From the NCBI GenBank assembly GCA_911728455.2, contig OU452239.1, positions 8,928,192 to 8,992,191 on the forward strand: 64,000 nt of DNA, in the 5' to 3' direction. Every line of letters starts with the position of its first letter. Position 1 is the first letter of the stretch. This document shows positions 48,453-60,980 of this stretch, one piece after another. The position numbers were made by a program, and so were the translations under genes. The notes beneath the pieces are model-generated. The model was not told where the DNA came from and did not search any database. It saw only the letters and a list, made by a program, of their open reading frames with translations. The DNA comes from Marthasterias glacialis (taxonomy: Eukaryota; Echinodermata; Asteroidea; Forcipulatida; Asteriidae).

Positions 48453-50178
48453 AAAATAAATGGTCTACCAAATTCGATAACGTTTTTGCTCTCTGGTTTT
48501 CTATCGTTGTGTTAAAAGTATATATTTTTGTTTTCGTTATTTATTAATTTACTCAGAAATGGCTGTGCCAACCTCTGTTTTTTTCTGCAAACATTCCTTC
48601 TAGTTTCTGAAATCTCCCTTTTTATTAATTTATTTTGAACTTTCGAAATTACCTCTGAGTTGTTTGGGAGAAGGATACCCCCTTGTTTTCTTTGCCAATT
48701 GTCTTGTTGATATAATACGGGTATACTTGAAGGCATAAGTTAAACCGATTGCTCTGCTGGATCTACTAGCTCACGTGCGCAAAAATAAAATAAAAACAAG
48801 AAAGGCCAAACATTGCAGCGTCTTGTTTTACTTTGAATTGAAAATACCTGTCTACAAAAGCTATCATGCTGCAAGCCCCCCATTAGTAACTTTTAGTATT
48901 TGATTTGTATTTTGGATAGAGAGCGTTGATTTAATATTTTAATTTTACTTAATGCAATATAGAATAAATAACTGAATAGGGTGGATTTGAAGTGAAACGC
49001 TACTTTGGCGAGGTGACATAAATGAACACCTTATAGGGGTCTATGACTTAAAATACAAGACATTGATTTATTTTGGATGCTATTTTAAACGTGCTATACC
49101 AGTTATCAGACAAAATTAACCCGTGCGTGCATAATGTAGAATGATTTTAGAGAAATGTTAATTATGTAAATTGATTAAGTTGACCTGGACAGGTCAGAGT
49201 TCGTATACGAATAGTTAATGACATACAACAAACAAAAGTTAATAATATATTAGCCTATAGCAAAACTTTTTACTCTGCAATACCAAGATATACTAACCCA
49301 GAGACGGGATTCTGAGAATTTCCGTCTACTTTTGTATCTTTGTAAATATTGTTTGAAAACAGTTCCTTTTTTACTAGTATTTTGAAAGAATGGCCTGACT
49401 TCACTTTTGTGTGCAGTCGTAGGCTTTTTCTCAAGACGCTAGAGTTTAAAATGAAAAAAAAGATAAAAATACGCTTGATAATTTATTGTGAAATAGTTTC
49501 AAGTGAACCGGTTGTGAATCGAAGTCAGAGAGAAGAGTGGCTGGTAATATTACTTGCAACAAAAAAAATCAAAGACAGAAGGCATGACAGGAAAACAACT
49601 TTTCACTTAAAATAAAACTTGGGTTTCACTGAAGTTTTCAGACCTGCCCGTGAATATTACACGTGACAAACACACCTGTTATGGGCATGCATGTTCGCTG
49701 CACTTTCAAATTGTGTGCCAAATATCACCTTAATCACATGCACGTCAGATGTTTAATGTCGTGTGCAACACATTACCAATTTCCTATTCGCGATCCCACG
49801 TGGCACTGGGAGCACAAGATTACTCTGACATCACATCCCTCTATCGACAAATCCTCATCTCCCTCGCCACTCGGCAAACCGACTGTGACACTCCGAATCA
49901 CGTACCTCTAAGTGAAGTTCTCTGAAATCAAGTGTTTAATAAAAAAAAATTGAGTGAGAGAGAGAGTTTAGAAAATTTATATATTATAATAATTATTGCG
50001 TTTTAACATCACGTTGATTTTCCTACATTCCAGAGTGTATAGAAACTCCTATGGATTATTATATTTACCTTAATTTTGCTGTACATTTTTTGTGTTTTTG
50101 AGGAATAGGACCAAAATATTATCAATTGATGTATTGAGGTTGGAGAACATTTGGGCTTGTATAAAGCTGAGGACGATT

Positions 50179-50184
50179 AATAAA
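50179..50184 (+). terminator. Candidate distal polyadenylation signal
   Basis: An AATAAA hexamer is followed 20-40 bases later by a G/T-rich stretch (TGTACGCTGGGTGTTCC), the usual arrangement of a metazoan cleavage site. It could end a long Erg 3' UTR of about 4.4 kb. Nothing in the sequence decides between this and the proximal signals. Confidence 0.25.
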
Positions 50185-50969
50185 AGAGGTTTTCTTGAAC
50201 GTTATTGTACGCTGGGTGTTCCTTTTGAAAATCATTTTGTGTCACTGTAAATAAGTTAGTTTTATTTGTTATAATTGATAATATGATTTTATATAAAACA
50301 ATAATATGCATTTATTGGGCATTTTTAAACTAACTTTCAAACTCATATTAGCCCCATTCCAACTGGCCTTCAGAATTCGTAAAACCATACTAACTCCTTA
50401 GTAATATGCAGCACCGGTAGCCAAATGGTTGCCAATTATTCACATCAACAATCTCTTCCCTGCTTCCCCACTCCAGAATCCAGCATCATTCTACCTTAAG
50501 CTTCTCTCCCCGGTAGAACCCTGCGTTCTCCTGATGACGAACGGGAACATAAACCACTCGGTGCTTCCAATACAACGATACCACCAAACTTGACGACATT
50601 GTTCGCAGGTTGGTTTTTTGTGTGTGCGAGGACTGAAACTGATAGAGTCCTTGCATATGACGTCACACTCTCAAACAGCGCCCTCACTGAGGCAAAAGGA
50701 GGCTGATCATTGGACGACAACTGCTCTTAGTGGGTAAAAACGTGCACGTGACCTCGGCGTCCCAGCAGCGCTGCGCGTTATGAACGGAGTCAAATTCACT
50801 TTTTCACAAAACAAACGATAGCATTCCTTACAAATTTCAGATAAGCATTAACAAAATAAGCAAGAATGAAAATACATATCGGTTGTGTTGGTTGTACTGA
50901 CACTTCTTGCAATTGCAAGCTTTTTAATTTGTCTAATTTACCACAGGTTCTAGTCAATGTTTCTTTGTT

Positions 50970-51100
50970 CACTAAAAATTGCTTTTATCTGTCTGAATTG
51001 AGATAAGGTAAAACTTGGACGATGTTCGATAACTTGCCTCTATACTTACGCTCTGTGAATCGGTACAAAGTTCAACACTGATGAGGTTGATAACATTGCC
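50970..51100. repeat. ~70-bp repeat remnant left of the satellite
   Basis: Two degenerate copies (GAATTGAGATAAGGTAAAAC near 50995 and TTACGCTCTGTGAATCGG near 51046) lie about 130 bp before the 37-bp array starts. The inter-core part (AACACTGATGAGGTTGATAA) resembles that in clusters 1 and 2. Confidence 0.6.
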
Positions 51101-51230
51101 GCTATTGTCCTGCATACTACTTGGTTTATGTTTTTCCCCTCGGATAAAACCGATAGACTTATAATGCACAGCAAGGCGCAAGAACATTGTGTAAATCATC
51201 CTAGGTAAAGGAATGTGTGTACAACAACGG

Positions 51231-52855
51231 TTCACAAACACTCTGCTATAAGGTAGTACAGGCAGAGTTCACAAACACTCTGCTATAATATAGCAGTACA
51301 GACAGTGTTCACACAAACTGCTATGAAGCAATGCAGGCAGTGTTCACAAACGCTGTACTAAGGCAGTACATACAGTGTTCACAAACACTCTGCTATGAAG
51401 CAGCACAGACAGTGTTCACAAACACTCTACTATAAGGCAGTACATACAGTGTTCACAAACACTCTGCTATGAAGCAGCACAGACAGTGTTCACAAACACT
51501 CTACTATAAGGCAGTACATACAGTGTTCACAAACACTCTGCTATAAGGCAGTACAGACAGTGTTCACAAACACTCTACTATAAGGCAGTACATACAGTGT
51601 TCACAAACACTCTGCTATAAGGCAGTACATACAGTGTTCACAAACACTCTGCTATAAGGCAGTGCAGACAGTGTTCACAAACACTCTGCTATAAGGCAGC
51701 ACAGACAGTGTTCACAAACACTCTTCTATAAGGCAGTACAGACAGTGTTCACAAACACTCTGCTATAAGGCAGCACAGACAGTGTTTCACAAACACTCTT
51801 CTATAGGGCAGTACAGACAGTATTCACAAACACTCTGCTATAAGGCAGTACAGACAGTGTTCACAAACACTCTTCTATATAGGGAGTACAGACAGTGTTC
51901 ACAAACACTCTTCTATAAGGCAGTACAGACAGTGTTCACAAACACTCTGCTATAAGGCAGCACAGACAGTGTTTCACAAACACTCTTCTATAGGGCAGTA
52001 CAGACAGTATTCACAAACACTCTGCTATAAGGCAGTACAGACAGTGTTCACAAACACTCTTCTATAAGGCAGTACAGACAGTGTTCACAAACACTCTGCT
52101 ATAAGGCAGAACAGACAGTGTTCACAAACACTCTGCTATAAGGCAGTACAGACAGTGTCCACAAACACTTCTATAAGGCAGTACAGACAGTGTTCACAAA
52201 CACTCTGCTATAAGGCAGTACAGACAGTGTTCACAAACACTCTGCTATAAGGCAGTACAGACAGTGTTCACAAACACTCTGCTATAAGGCAGTACAGACA
52301 GTGTTCACAAACACTCTGCTATAAGGCAGTACGGACAGTGTTCACAAACACTCTTCTATAAGGCAGTACAGACAGTGTTCACAAACACTCTGCTATAAGG
52401 CAGTACGGACAGTGTTCACAAACACTCTGCTATAAGGCAGTACGGACAGTGTTCACAAACACTCTTCTATAAGGCAGTACAGACAGTGTTCACAAACACT
52501 CTGCTATAAGGCAGTACAGACAGTGTTCACAAACACTCTGCTATAAGGCAGTACAGACAGTGACCACAAACACTCTGCTATAAGGCAGTACAGACAGTGT
52601 CCACAAACACTCTGCTATAAGGCAGTACAGACAGTGTTCACAAACACTCTGCTATAAGGCAGTACAGACAGTGTCCACAAACACTCTGCTATAAGGCAGT
52701 ACAGACAGTGTCCACAAACACTCTGCTATAAGGCAGTACAGACAGTGTTCACAAACACTCTTCTATAAGGCAGTACATACAGTGTTCACAAACACTCTGC
52801 TATAAGGCAGTACAGACAGTGTTCACAAACACTCTTCTATAAGGCAGTACAGGCA
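51231..52855. repeat. 37-bp minisatellite array, about 44 units
   Basis: Seen: a head-to-tail array with a 37-bp period over 1.6 kb. Each unit holds the dyad AGTGTTCACAAACACT (6-bp arms, 4-base loop), then CTGCTATAAGGCAG (4-bp arms CTGC/GCAG), then TACAGAC. Units differ at a few fixed positions: CTCTGC/CTCTTC, GCAGTAC/GCAGCAC and ACAGAC/ACATAC. The left-edge units are the most degenerate and the interior is nearly uniform. A block of about five units (around 51766-51880) recurs at about 51955-52065 with the same rare TTTC, AGGGCAG and TATTCAC variants, an internal duplication offset by 187 bp. There is no open frame and no protein-coding sign. It lies 5.5 kb after the Erg stop. Confidence 0.97.
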
Positions 52856-52954
52856 TGCTTCCGGTATGTTAAAACTCTCTTTAACAATGTATTGATTTGA
52901 AATAAAGATTTCATTGAAATGTCAAACTCAAGACCCTGTTCAGCTTTCTTTATG

Positions 52955-53050
52955 TTTGATAAGCCACAGTTCCATGTATGTTTACTCTTTCTGAATCAAT
53001 ATAAGGTACGGTGCACTTCGTAATCTTGTGGAAACTGCTTCTTTAATTCT
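52955..53050. repeat. ~70-bp repeat remnant right of the satellite
   Basis: One well-kept copy, TTTACTCTTTCTGAATCAAT followed by ATAAGGTACGG, sits about 125 bp after the 37-bp array ends. The older repeat therefore borders the satellite on both sides. Confidence 0.65.
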
Positions 53051-53436
53051 TTTCTTATTCACTTTCAATCATGTTCATTGTTACGGGCGGCCCGTGAAAT
53101 ATTCCAAAAATTGTGAATATTATCAATAATATTTGTATTTTGTTTCAGAGAAAATATTGAACATCTTAACTCCCTTTTTGTAATGGTCGACAGATCGGGA
53201 AAACGGGAAGAAGGTAAATTGTCAATAAATACATTTCTTAATAACACAAAACACTTTATAAAGGAAGGATCGGGGACACTTGAAGGGAGCGTGTCAATAA
53301 ATGTTATTCGTATTTGATAAAAATAAATATTACTTATCATTCTGTTACAGAAAGTATTCCATATGTGGAGAGTAATTATTTCCAGGGGAGATTTAGCACA
53401 GTTTTATATTCTTAAAGGATTAAGCAATAACTGTGC

Positions 53437-53440
<4 letters not shown>

Positions 53441-53474
<34 letters not shown>
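53441..53474. repeat. Poly-T tract
   Basis: About 34 uninterrupted T. A cut-off retroelement tail (poly-A on the minus strand) is possible, but no element body was recognised. Confidence 0.95.
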
Positions 53475-53475
<1 letters not shown>

Positions 53476-54084
53476 AACGGAGGATTTAAGTATTGCTTTG
53501 CGTTAATAACTGCCGCCTATCCATGCCCGGTAAGCACCCACGCAATCTATTTACAGATCTGTCTATTTAACCATATCACCCTAGTTACGCAAAACACAGA
53601 TTTTAACAACAAAACAGAGCAATTACCTCTCTTCCATGCCACCAACAAACCGCGAGAAGAAAAAAGAGAAAAAGAAGAAAATGTGTCAGATTCGCAACAA
53701 AAACACCTGTTCGTGAAGACAGTCCATTAGTGATAACAATGAAACAGAGGAAATCACTTTGGAAAAAAAATGTGCACTATTAAGACTCGCTCAGCCGCCA
53801 TGAATAAAACAACAAAACGGCAGGCAGAAGAGTGCAGGGTACCTCCGCAGACAAAAGCACCGGTTTTAGGGATGCGGCGCTGTGGTACGCTAGAGCATGA
53901 GGGGCTGCCCGTCTACCTGCCAGCCAGCTCGCTGAAACCCATCCTTCATTTCGTTGCTGTGATGCATCTCCTGCCCCGGGCGTGATTTTTGTTTCCCGGA
54001 TTCTGATTTTGTTTTCTCCCCCATCCCCCTTCTCTCTTTTTTTTTCATTTTGTTTTTCATTTTTTTAAACCAGGGAATCTTTCA

Positions 54085-54090
<6 letters not shown>

Positions 54091-54138
<48 letters not shown>

Positions 54139-54155
54139 GTCTCTCTCCCTCTCTC
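54091..54155. repeat. Poly-C then CT microsatellite
   Basis: Nine C followed by a CT run of about 60 bases with a few CTG interruptions. Confidence 0.95.
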
Positions 54156-54622
54156 TTTTTTGGAACCTGATCCTGATACTGAAGAAATTCAATTAAGGTA
54201 GCCCGATGGTGTTCGGGTGAAAAAGGGTAGTGTTGTCTTCCATGTCCTTCAGAAAACGGTGACGGATTCGGGACACTCTTGTCCGCGCGCGCTTGAAATT
54301 AACTGCAATAATGGCGAGGCTGGCCTCCGGTTACCAGGGGGTGTGTTATTAGCCGTTTATATTAACATAGGCTGCTTGTAAATCGGTACAAAAACACTGG
54401 AGAGTTGTTTGGTGTGTGGAATCCAGGCTATGTGAGGGTATTCCTGGACAAGCTTGTTTCATGGAGTCCGCGTGAAATTAAACACAAGCTTCTAAAAGCG
54501 TTGATGCCCATAAGTGCTAAATCTGAATTAATACCAGGCAGAGGTACACAATCAATTAAAAAATGTTTAATTGAACTGAATGTATATAAGGCTTCATGCC
54601 CTGTTTGTTTGCTTGCTGTGGG

Positions 54623-54805
54623 GGCAGTGGCGTAACTAAGTGTGTGTTTTTTTGGGTTTTTTTTACCTCCATGTCATATCTTCAAGTCATAAAAAAATAG
54701 TAAACGGCATAACAAGAGCGCCGAAAGGGGGCTTGTTTAGGAAAAGTGACCATTTTTAATCGGCCAATAGTACCCCCCAGAAAAAAAACTGTTCTCCCTA
54801 AAATT
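54623..54805. repeat. Dispersed repeat, copy B (internally shorter)
   Basis: GCAGTGGCGTAACTAAG, TTTACCTCCATGTCAT and TAAACGGCATAACAAGAGCG match copy A in order, but the interval between the first two blocks is much shorter, so this copy carries a deletion or copy A an insertion. Confidence 0.65.
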
Positions 54806-54939
54806 TTACTCAAGTGTCACCGTTGTGTGAGGGATGGTGGGGGTATCTGTTTATTTGTTTGTTTTTGACAAAAGTCACAGAGAAAATAACATGCAGTACG
54901 TTTCTAAACCTCAGTGGTATCAATACGTACTCCGTATTG

Positions 54940-55020
54940 GCCACTTTAATATGTACTTACTCTCGTTGAGTCAATATAAGATATAAAAGCTGCCGTGAAG
55001 CAATACTGTCAACGAAGTGT
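54940..55020. repeat. ~70-bp repeat remnant
   Basis: A single copy, TTACTCTCGTTGAGTCAATA followed by TAAGATATAAAAGC, with the usual core order. It lies immediately before the TTAA-flanked element at 55179. Confidence 0.55.
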
Positions 55021-55178
55021 TTAAGTACTATTGAGAAATGTTTATAGCTACCAATTTTGTTACTTTCTTCAATCAAAGAGTGTGCACTTGATGACTACGG
55101 GTACATTATTTTGACTTCTGTGAAGACAAACCTAATGTAACTTGCGTTCAGATGTATAAACCTCATAATATTTGTCTT

Positions 55179-55511
55179 TTAAAGGTAACAGGTAAAATAC
55201 AGGATTGGTATTCACCATCTCTTTTTTATTTAACTAGTATCAGTCTGAAAGCTTACTGTTTATGGAGTGCATAATACCAGTAGCAATATTTCTGTCTGAA
55301 ATGCTGTCAAAGTCGAGAGGGAAAAAAAATTGTAGACCCCGTTAATAATTGCGGTTGTAACAATCGAAATTAAGATCAGTGTGTTTACATGCTGTGGAAG
55401 TGACTGCACGGTGAACACTATTTTTCTCACATTTTGTGTTTCATGTGTTGAATCACACAAAGTAAGAACACTGCACTATCAGCTTTACCAATTCTATATA
55501 TTTACCTTTAA
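55179..55511. mobile_element. TTAA-type inverted-repeat element, copy B
   Basis: TTAAAGGTAAC at the left and TTTACCTTTAA at the right, with GGATTGGTA / TACCAATTC just inside. It has the same internal landmarks as copy A, 12 kb away in the last Erg intron. Exact TTAA at both ends suggests TTAA target sites. Confidence 0.88.
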
Positions 55512-56040
55512 AATAACTTTAAAGCACTAAAATGCCTGAGGGAAGAAAAAGAAATAATGATACAAAAGTACCATTATTTTTTGTATTATATATTTTGTTT
55601 TCGTCAGGGGAATGTACACTAAGCCATTACCGTTCAAAATATTCCAATATCATATACTCATGTTTAAGAAATAAACAAACCCATCGTACGTCATTGTGAC
55701 GTTACTTTACTCCGGGATTTTTTTCCCTCCTTCATTCTTTCCCAGTCTCTATAGAATCCACACGGCTCTCTTTCCCAATGAGAACCCCCCCCCCTATACA
55801 CTTAAAAGCCAAGATCGAAGAAAGCGTTTTTAAAAGGTCCCTCAAGTTTCACCAATTTCCGTTGCAACTTCCAATCCCCAGTATGTCTTATTGGGGACGG
55901 CACGCATTGCCCCCCGGGCATCCCTTGAACAGAAGAAGAGTCACAAGTAAAAAGCCTGACAAGTCAGGGAAAATAAGACGACGACAGCGAACTGAAGACT
56001 ACAGAGATTGCTCTGCCAATCTGTCAAATACAGTGGGCGG

Positions 56041-56053
56041 GGGGGGGGGGGGG
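56041..56053. repeat. Poly-G tract (13, extended by flanking G-rich bases)
   Basis: GGGCGG followed by a G run and GGCGGACG; a strongly G-rich 25-bp stretch on the + strand. Confidence 0.9.
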
Positions 56054-57241
56054 CGGACGCGGGAGATAAAGTGGCGGGAACCAAGAAATATACGCCAAAC
56101 AGATTTAATATACGACCTTGACCACAAAAGGGTTAGTTTCAATATCACCATTGTTAAGTCTGTTATGCCGTTCATTTTCAGACTTAAGTGATTTTTTCGT
56201 CATTGGACTCTGTGCATGGGATTTGATTCTCATGAAAGGTGTTCGTGTAACGAATAAATGAAAACGAAATCACAGAGGGAGATTTGCGGGTGAAACGTGA
56301 GAGTGATGGTTGGCGTTTTTTTTTTTCATTTGACAAAAGACGTCTATATTGAGATGGAGTGGATACCCCCCTTTTTTGCATTTTATCACTTGCAGGATTT
56401 TTATTTGATTATTTTGTTTTGATTTCGAATCTGTTATGTTTGGGTTTCGTGGATTGAGGGGGGATGTGAAGTTTGATACGTGTACGGATAGGGAACTGTA
56501 TTCAGAGCGAGGAACAATTCATCTAGCAGCGGAAATTTTGAGAAACGACTTGTACACACAGGTATTAGTCTTAAAGGTACGACATCATTGGTTTGGGGGA
56601 AGATTAAATTCGCTTCCATCCTCTAGTTATTATTCTATACCCACAACACAGATCCTTGCCTTTTGATTGGTGGAAAACGCGACACGTGTCATCCTTTATT
56701 TTGCCATGTATACAACGCTCAGAGAGACATGAGTGAGTTATGTGTGAGTTATACAAAAAAAATATAGAATGCATTTCGTTCGTGCATTGTCACTAAATTT
56801 GATCACTCGGTGAAATTTGGCTTTCCCAGATTTCACCTCGTGATTAAATTCTGCGACACTGCGTTCATACGCATCCAGTACTTTAATGACATACTCCAAT
56901 AATAGTTTGAAACTTCAAATATGGTGATTATGTTTTAGTGCAAACAACGTAAAACACAGTGTTTTGTCAGGGTTGCTTGTGTACTCTCGTATTAGGATTA
57001 CTTCGATTGCGGTGATCGGAAAATGAATGTAATTTGTAATGGTCTAAATATTATGCTTTTGTCTCGACTTTTTTTTTAGTATTTCTCAGGATTGATACTG
57101 AAATGTACTTCATTTTCGCACCATTATTCGTTCTAATAATGAGAACAAACCTAGTCATGTAACACTGTAGTTTCAAGACGTAGGCCTAAATGATTGACAA
57201 TGGCTTATCAAAAATTTAGTTAAATTACTTTCACCACAACG

Positions 57242-57258
57242 CCCCCCCCCCCCCCCCC
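57242..57258. repeat. Poly-C tract (17) with CCACC extension
   Basis: C run followed by ACCCCACCACCACC. Confidence 0.95.
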
Positions 57259-60200
57259 ACCCCACCACCACCTCCACCACAACCTTCTTTCCGGATCCGC
57301 CCCGTATGCCGGTATTTAAGGTATGTGTACTAATAATAGACTTCCTATCACTGGTTCGCTGCGAAGCATATGACGTTTTTGCACGGCAAATGAATGCTTA
57401 GATCGACCTAACACAACGGCACCAGTCTACAGAAGGCGGCCAAAGTGAAATTATGTAACGGGGCATAGCCTAATTTTGTATCTATTCCGTAAATCTCACT
57501 TCCACCAGGCGACATTTTCCGACCAGAAGGGTGTGGTGAGTTCCCAGGTAGGGTTTGTATTTGTATATTTCTGTTTTTGTTTTTATTCCGTAGTTTCCTT
57601 TGACTTCATGCCAAACAAAATCCCCAAAGCCCACCAAATGCAGACGACCATTATGCCCAGATTCCGGACATCAGCAGGGCGCCATTATGTGTGTGTGTGT
57701 GTGATGTGGACAGGGTGTGAACCGAGCATGTGACTGGTGCTGAGAAGTAATACAATATGTTCCTTGTGTGCTCTTTCGGATAAGTGGTTCAGCATTTGTT
57801 CTTTGGTCGGTATACACCTACGTACAAATTGAAATCTTCTGATTCAATCTGTCAATAATAGCGATAGCCTAGACTAGTAGTACAATGTCAATACAGTCAG
57901 TCTCAGAGTACCAGACTCCAGTTGCAAGTACAACGATGCATTTTGATTTCATCAAACTGTAAGAAGAATCTTGTCACTACAGCTGAAAACGAACTTATGG
58001 CCGCTCATTTCCCCATAAACCACGAAAGGGTTTAGCAGTCAGGTTACTGAGTCCCTGTAACAAACAATCAAAAAGTCTCCAAATTCAACAACCATCAGTG
58101 ACAACCCTGAATATAGGACACCAAACAAAATGATATGTCATATACTGCAGCTCAAGTTTGGGTTAAATCTTATTTATTTTGTGTTTGTTTATTTCTTGTT
58201 TACTCTGGAGAAACCCCTCAGTGAAAAACTGCTTTTCAAAGTTGAACAGCAATAAACAAAAGTGAATAGTATAAAATTAGATAGATGTTTTAAAACATAA
58301 TTAAGATGTTATAGTGTACTTGAATCCTACACCATGGTATTTGAAGAGGTCATTGCATTGGGTAGAGGGCCTACCTGTCAGATAAAAATCCTAACCTAGC
58401 CCCAACCCATCAAACTTCATGGTTTTTTTTAAATTCTGTTTGACTGAGGAGCATCACCAGTAAAATCATTATGCTTTACATGTAGGATTTGGCCCACCAC
58501 AATAATCAAAGTCTAACAGTTGGGTGCTGTTGGGCTAACATGAGGACGGGTTTTGTCTTAGAGTGAGGAAGGATCCTAGAAAATCACCCAAGGTAGTTAG
58601 GGTTTAAAAAAAAAAATCTTCATCGTGCAAAGCCACAAATTCTATATCAGCTGTTATTTTTTAACTTCAGTTTTGTTAACTCACTCACCTTCTTGTACTG
58701 CAGTGATCGAGTGAGGTAGATGGCACCACAGGCTAGCAGATGTCTCAGGGTGAATCAAGCCTCATCAACTTTGTATGCAAAGGTTGCTTCAGTCCTCTCC
58801 AGGTATTTTTAAATTTATGTCTCTATACCTAGACATTTACCCTTGGAAAAAAAAATGTCAGATGGTATTAAAAAAAAATGTTTTTATGTGGAAATTGACT
58901 GGACAAAGAGTCTAAAATGCCCGTACAATTAGACCTTTTGAGATATGGCGGACACAACTGAAGTGGACTGTTTGGTTTGGGTGTGTACAGAATGATTTAC
59001 CCAAACCTAACAGTGTTATATAGTATATTGTGTCCACCATAATCTCAAAATGGCTTCTTATCAACTACATTGCACATTGTCTCGCCTGTGTGGGAAGGCC
59101 CCCCAAAGGCTCAGGGAACCTATTCTTGTAAACAAAATGAATTTCTCTCTTTGTAGCCCCTTACCAATAGTAGTCTGGTTTGGGTTAAAAATACATTAAC
59201 AAAATAAAAACATATATACATCGGCCTATATCAATTTGAAAAATAACCACATAAATTACAGACAACACTTTTTATATGCCTGTGATTTGTCAGGAATTCT
59301 CTAGATTAGTTCTCTAGATCTGTCCATAAAATTCATGACTACCGGGAGGGGAGGGGGGGGGGTCCACTCAGAACCCTTTCCCAATCCCCTCATACCCCCA
59401 AGAGAAGTAATGAGATAAAACAATGAACAAATGAATGGTTCAACACATCAAAAGTCCCCCACCAACCCCCAAATTACGTCTTTGCCCCCCTCTTGCCACC
59501 CCATCTCCAATTGAAAATGTCTTGGTATGCCACTGTGACTGTACAATCATGGGAAGAGTAACATTGATCTGTTGTTTGGTAACCTCTGTGTTGTGTCGAT
59601 GTAGAGGGTCTGGGGGGAAAAAAATAACAAACACGGGGAAGTTTGCCCCGTTTGATATCAAGCTAGACAAGAACCTGTATGTCAGGATATTCATTCTTGT
59701 ACAGCCAAATGTGGCAAGGGCTGTAACGGTACAATTGACAATCAGATGTTGATGTCACGCACGCACTTCAAAGCAAAGAGCACTGATGGAGTAAACTTCG
59801 GATAAACAGCAACCCCGGCCGGTAAAAAAAAAATGAAAAACAAACAAAACAGCTAAGCAATCATAAAACGTCGACCATATTAGCCATCAATCATTCTACA
59901 GGTACAGCAAAATACCCATCATTATTACAAGTTTAATATTCCAAGTATAGATCATGTAGCCTTCGTTTACAAAAGGAGTGACGTTGTACATTCCAGGGCC
60001 TTTCTGGCAGGCGAGATACCACCTCTGGTCACATGGATAATTGTACATTTCATCTAACAACTTCTAAGATGATGTGCAATGTATAGTTCATAATTGCATG
60101 GATAGTTTTAAGACTTTGTTCCTGTCCATTTTCACATAAAAAAAAACAAGTTTGTATTTAAAATACCATCTGACACAATTATTCAAACAAGGGCTAATGT

Positions 60201-60641
60201 CTAGTTATAGCAAAATAACAAATAAAAGGAGTCTGAAAATGATAACAGCAACACAAGTTTTGAGACGCACCCGCATATTATTCGTCACATCAAAAGTTTG
60301 TAAAAAATCAGTGCAATCTCCATACAGTATAAAATGTAATGTTTTCCTCCAATGGGTTGTGTACAAATTGTGCCTGCAGGAAGTCCAGGCTCTTTGGCTT
60401 CTTTGTAAACATGATTGTGATGTCACAAGTTACATGGTCTACAGAACGGGCAGGGTAAAGAAATACAACAACACGTGGACTTGATCTTACTTTTCTTGAA
60501 AACAAGATGATCAGAATAAAAGCACATGTTCATATAATACACATGAAAACACACACTCATTTGTGCATCTCAGTGGAAATTTCTTTTTTGTTCTTTCCCT
60601 TGGCGCTGTACTCAACATCCTCCCATAGACTTTGTACACAA

Positions 60642-60708
60642 AATTCCTTGTGGAATATCCCTCTCTTTAGAATTCCTTGTGGAACATCCCTCTCTTTAGA
60701 ATTCCCCC
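60642..60708. repeat. Short tandem duplication, 29-bp period
   Basis: AATTCCTTGTGGAA(T/C)ATCC followed by CTCTCTTTAG occurs twice (60642 and 60671), and a third partial copy starts at 60700. Confidence 0.85.
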
Positions 60709-60814
60709 CGTGGATACCTATTGTTCCTATTGTCTTCAGTCTCCATAAGGTAACGAATATTAAAACTTAACACTTTCACCTGACTCCTTCATCCCACTTA
60801 AAAAAAACCTCAGA

Positions 60815-60980
60815 CTGCAAAAATTGCGGTGTTAAATTGATTCTCTTGATATCTATATGTGACAACACCGACATGGTGTTAGTTATCCCCATTACTTTAT
60901 CGTTGGTAAAATTAACACCATGTTGGTGTTGTCATGTATAGATACCGAGAACATCAATTTAACACCCCAGTTTTTTGCAG
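60815..60980. mobile_element. Long-arm foldback element, ~66-bp arms
   Basis: The left arm from CTGCAAAAATTGCGGTGTTA through GACAACACCGACATGGTGTT A is inverse to the right arm TAACACCATGTTGGTGTTGT through TTTTTTGCAG, with a spacer of about 25 bp. Arms differ at only a few positions. RNA from here would fold into a long hairpin. Confidence 0.88.

Noticed and set aside
51231..52855. CRISPR-like array
   Set aside because: The 37-bp units are contiguous with no unique spacers and lie in an animal genome; a tandem satellite.
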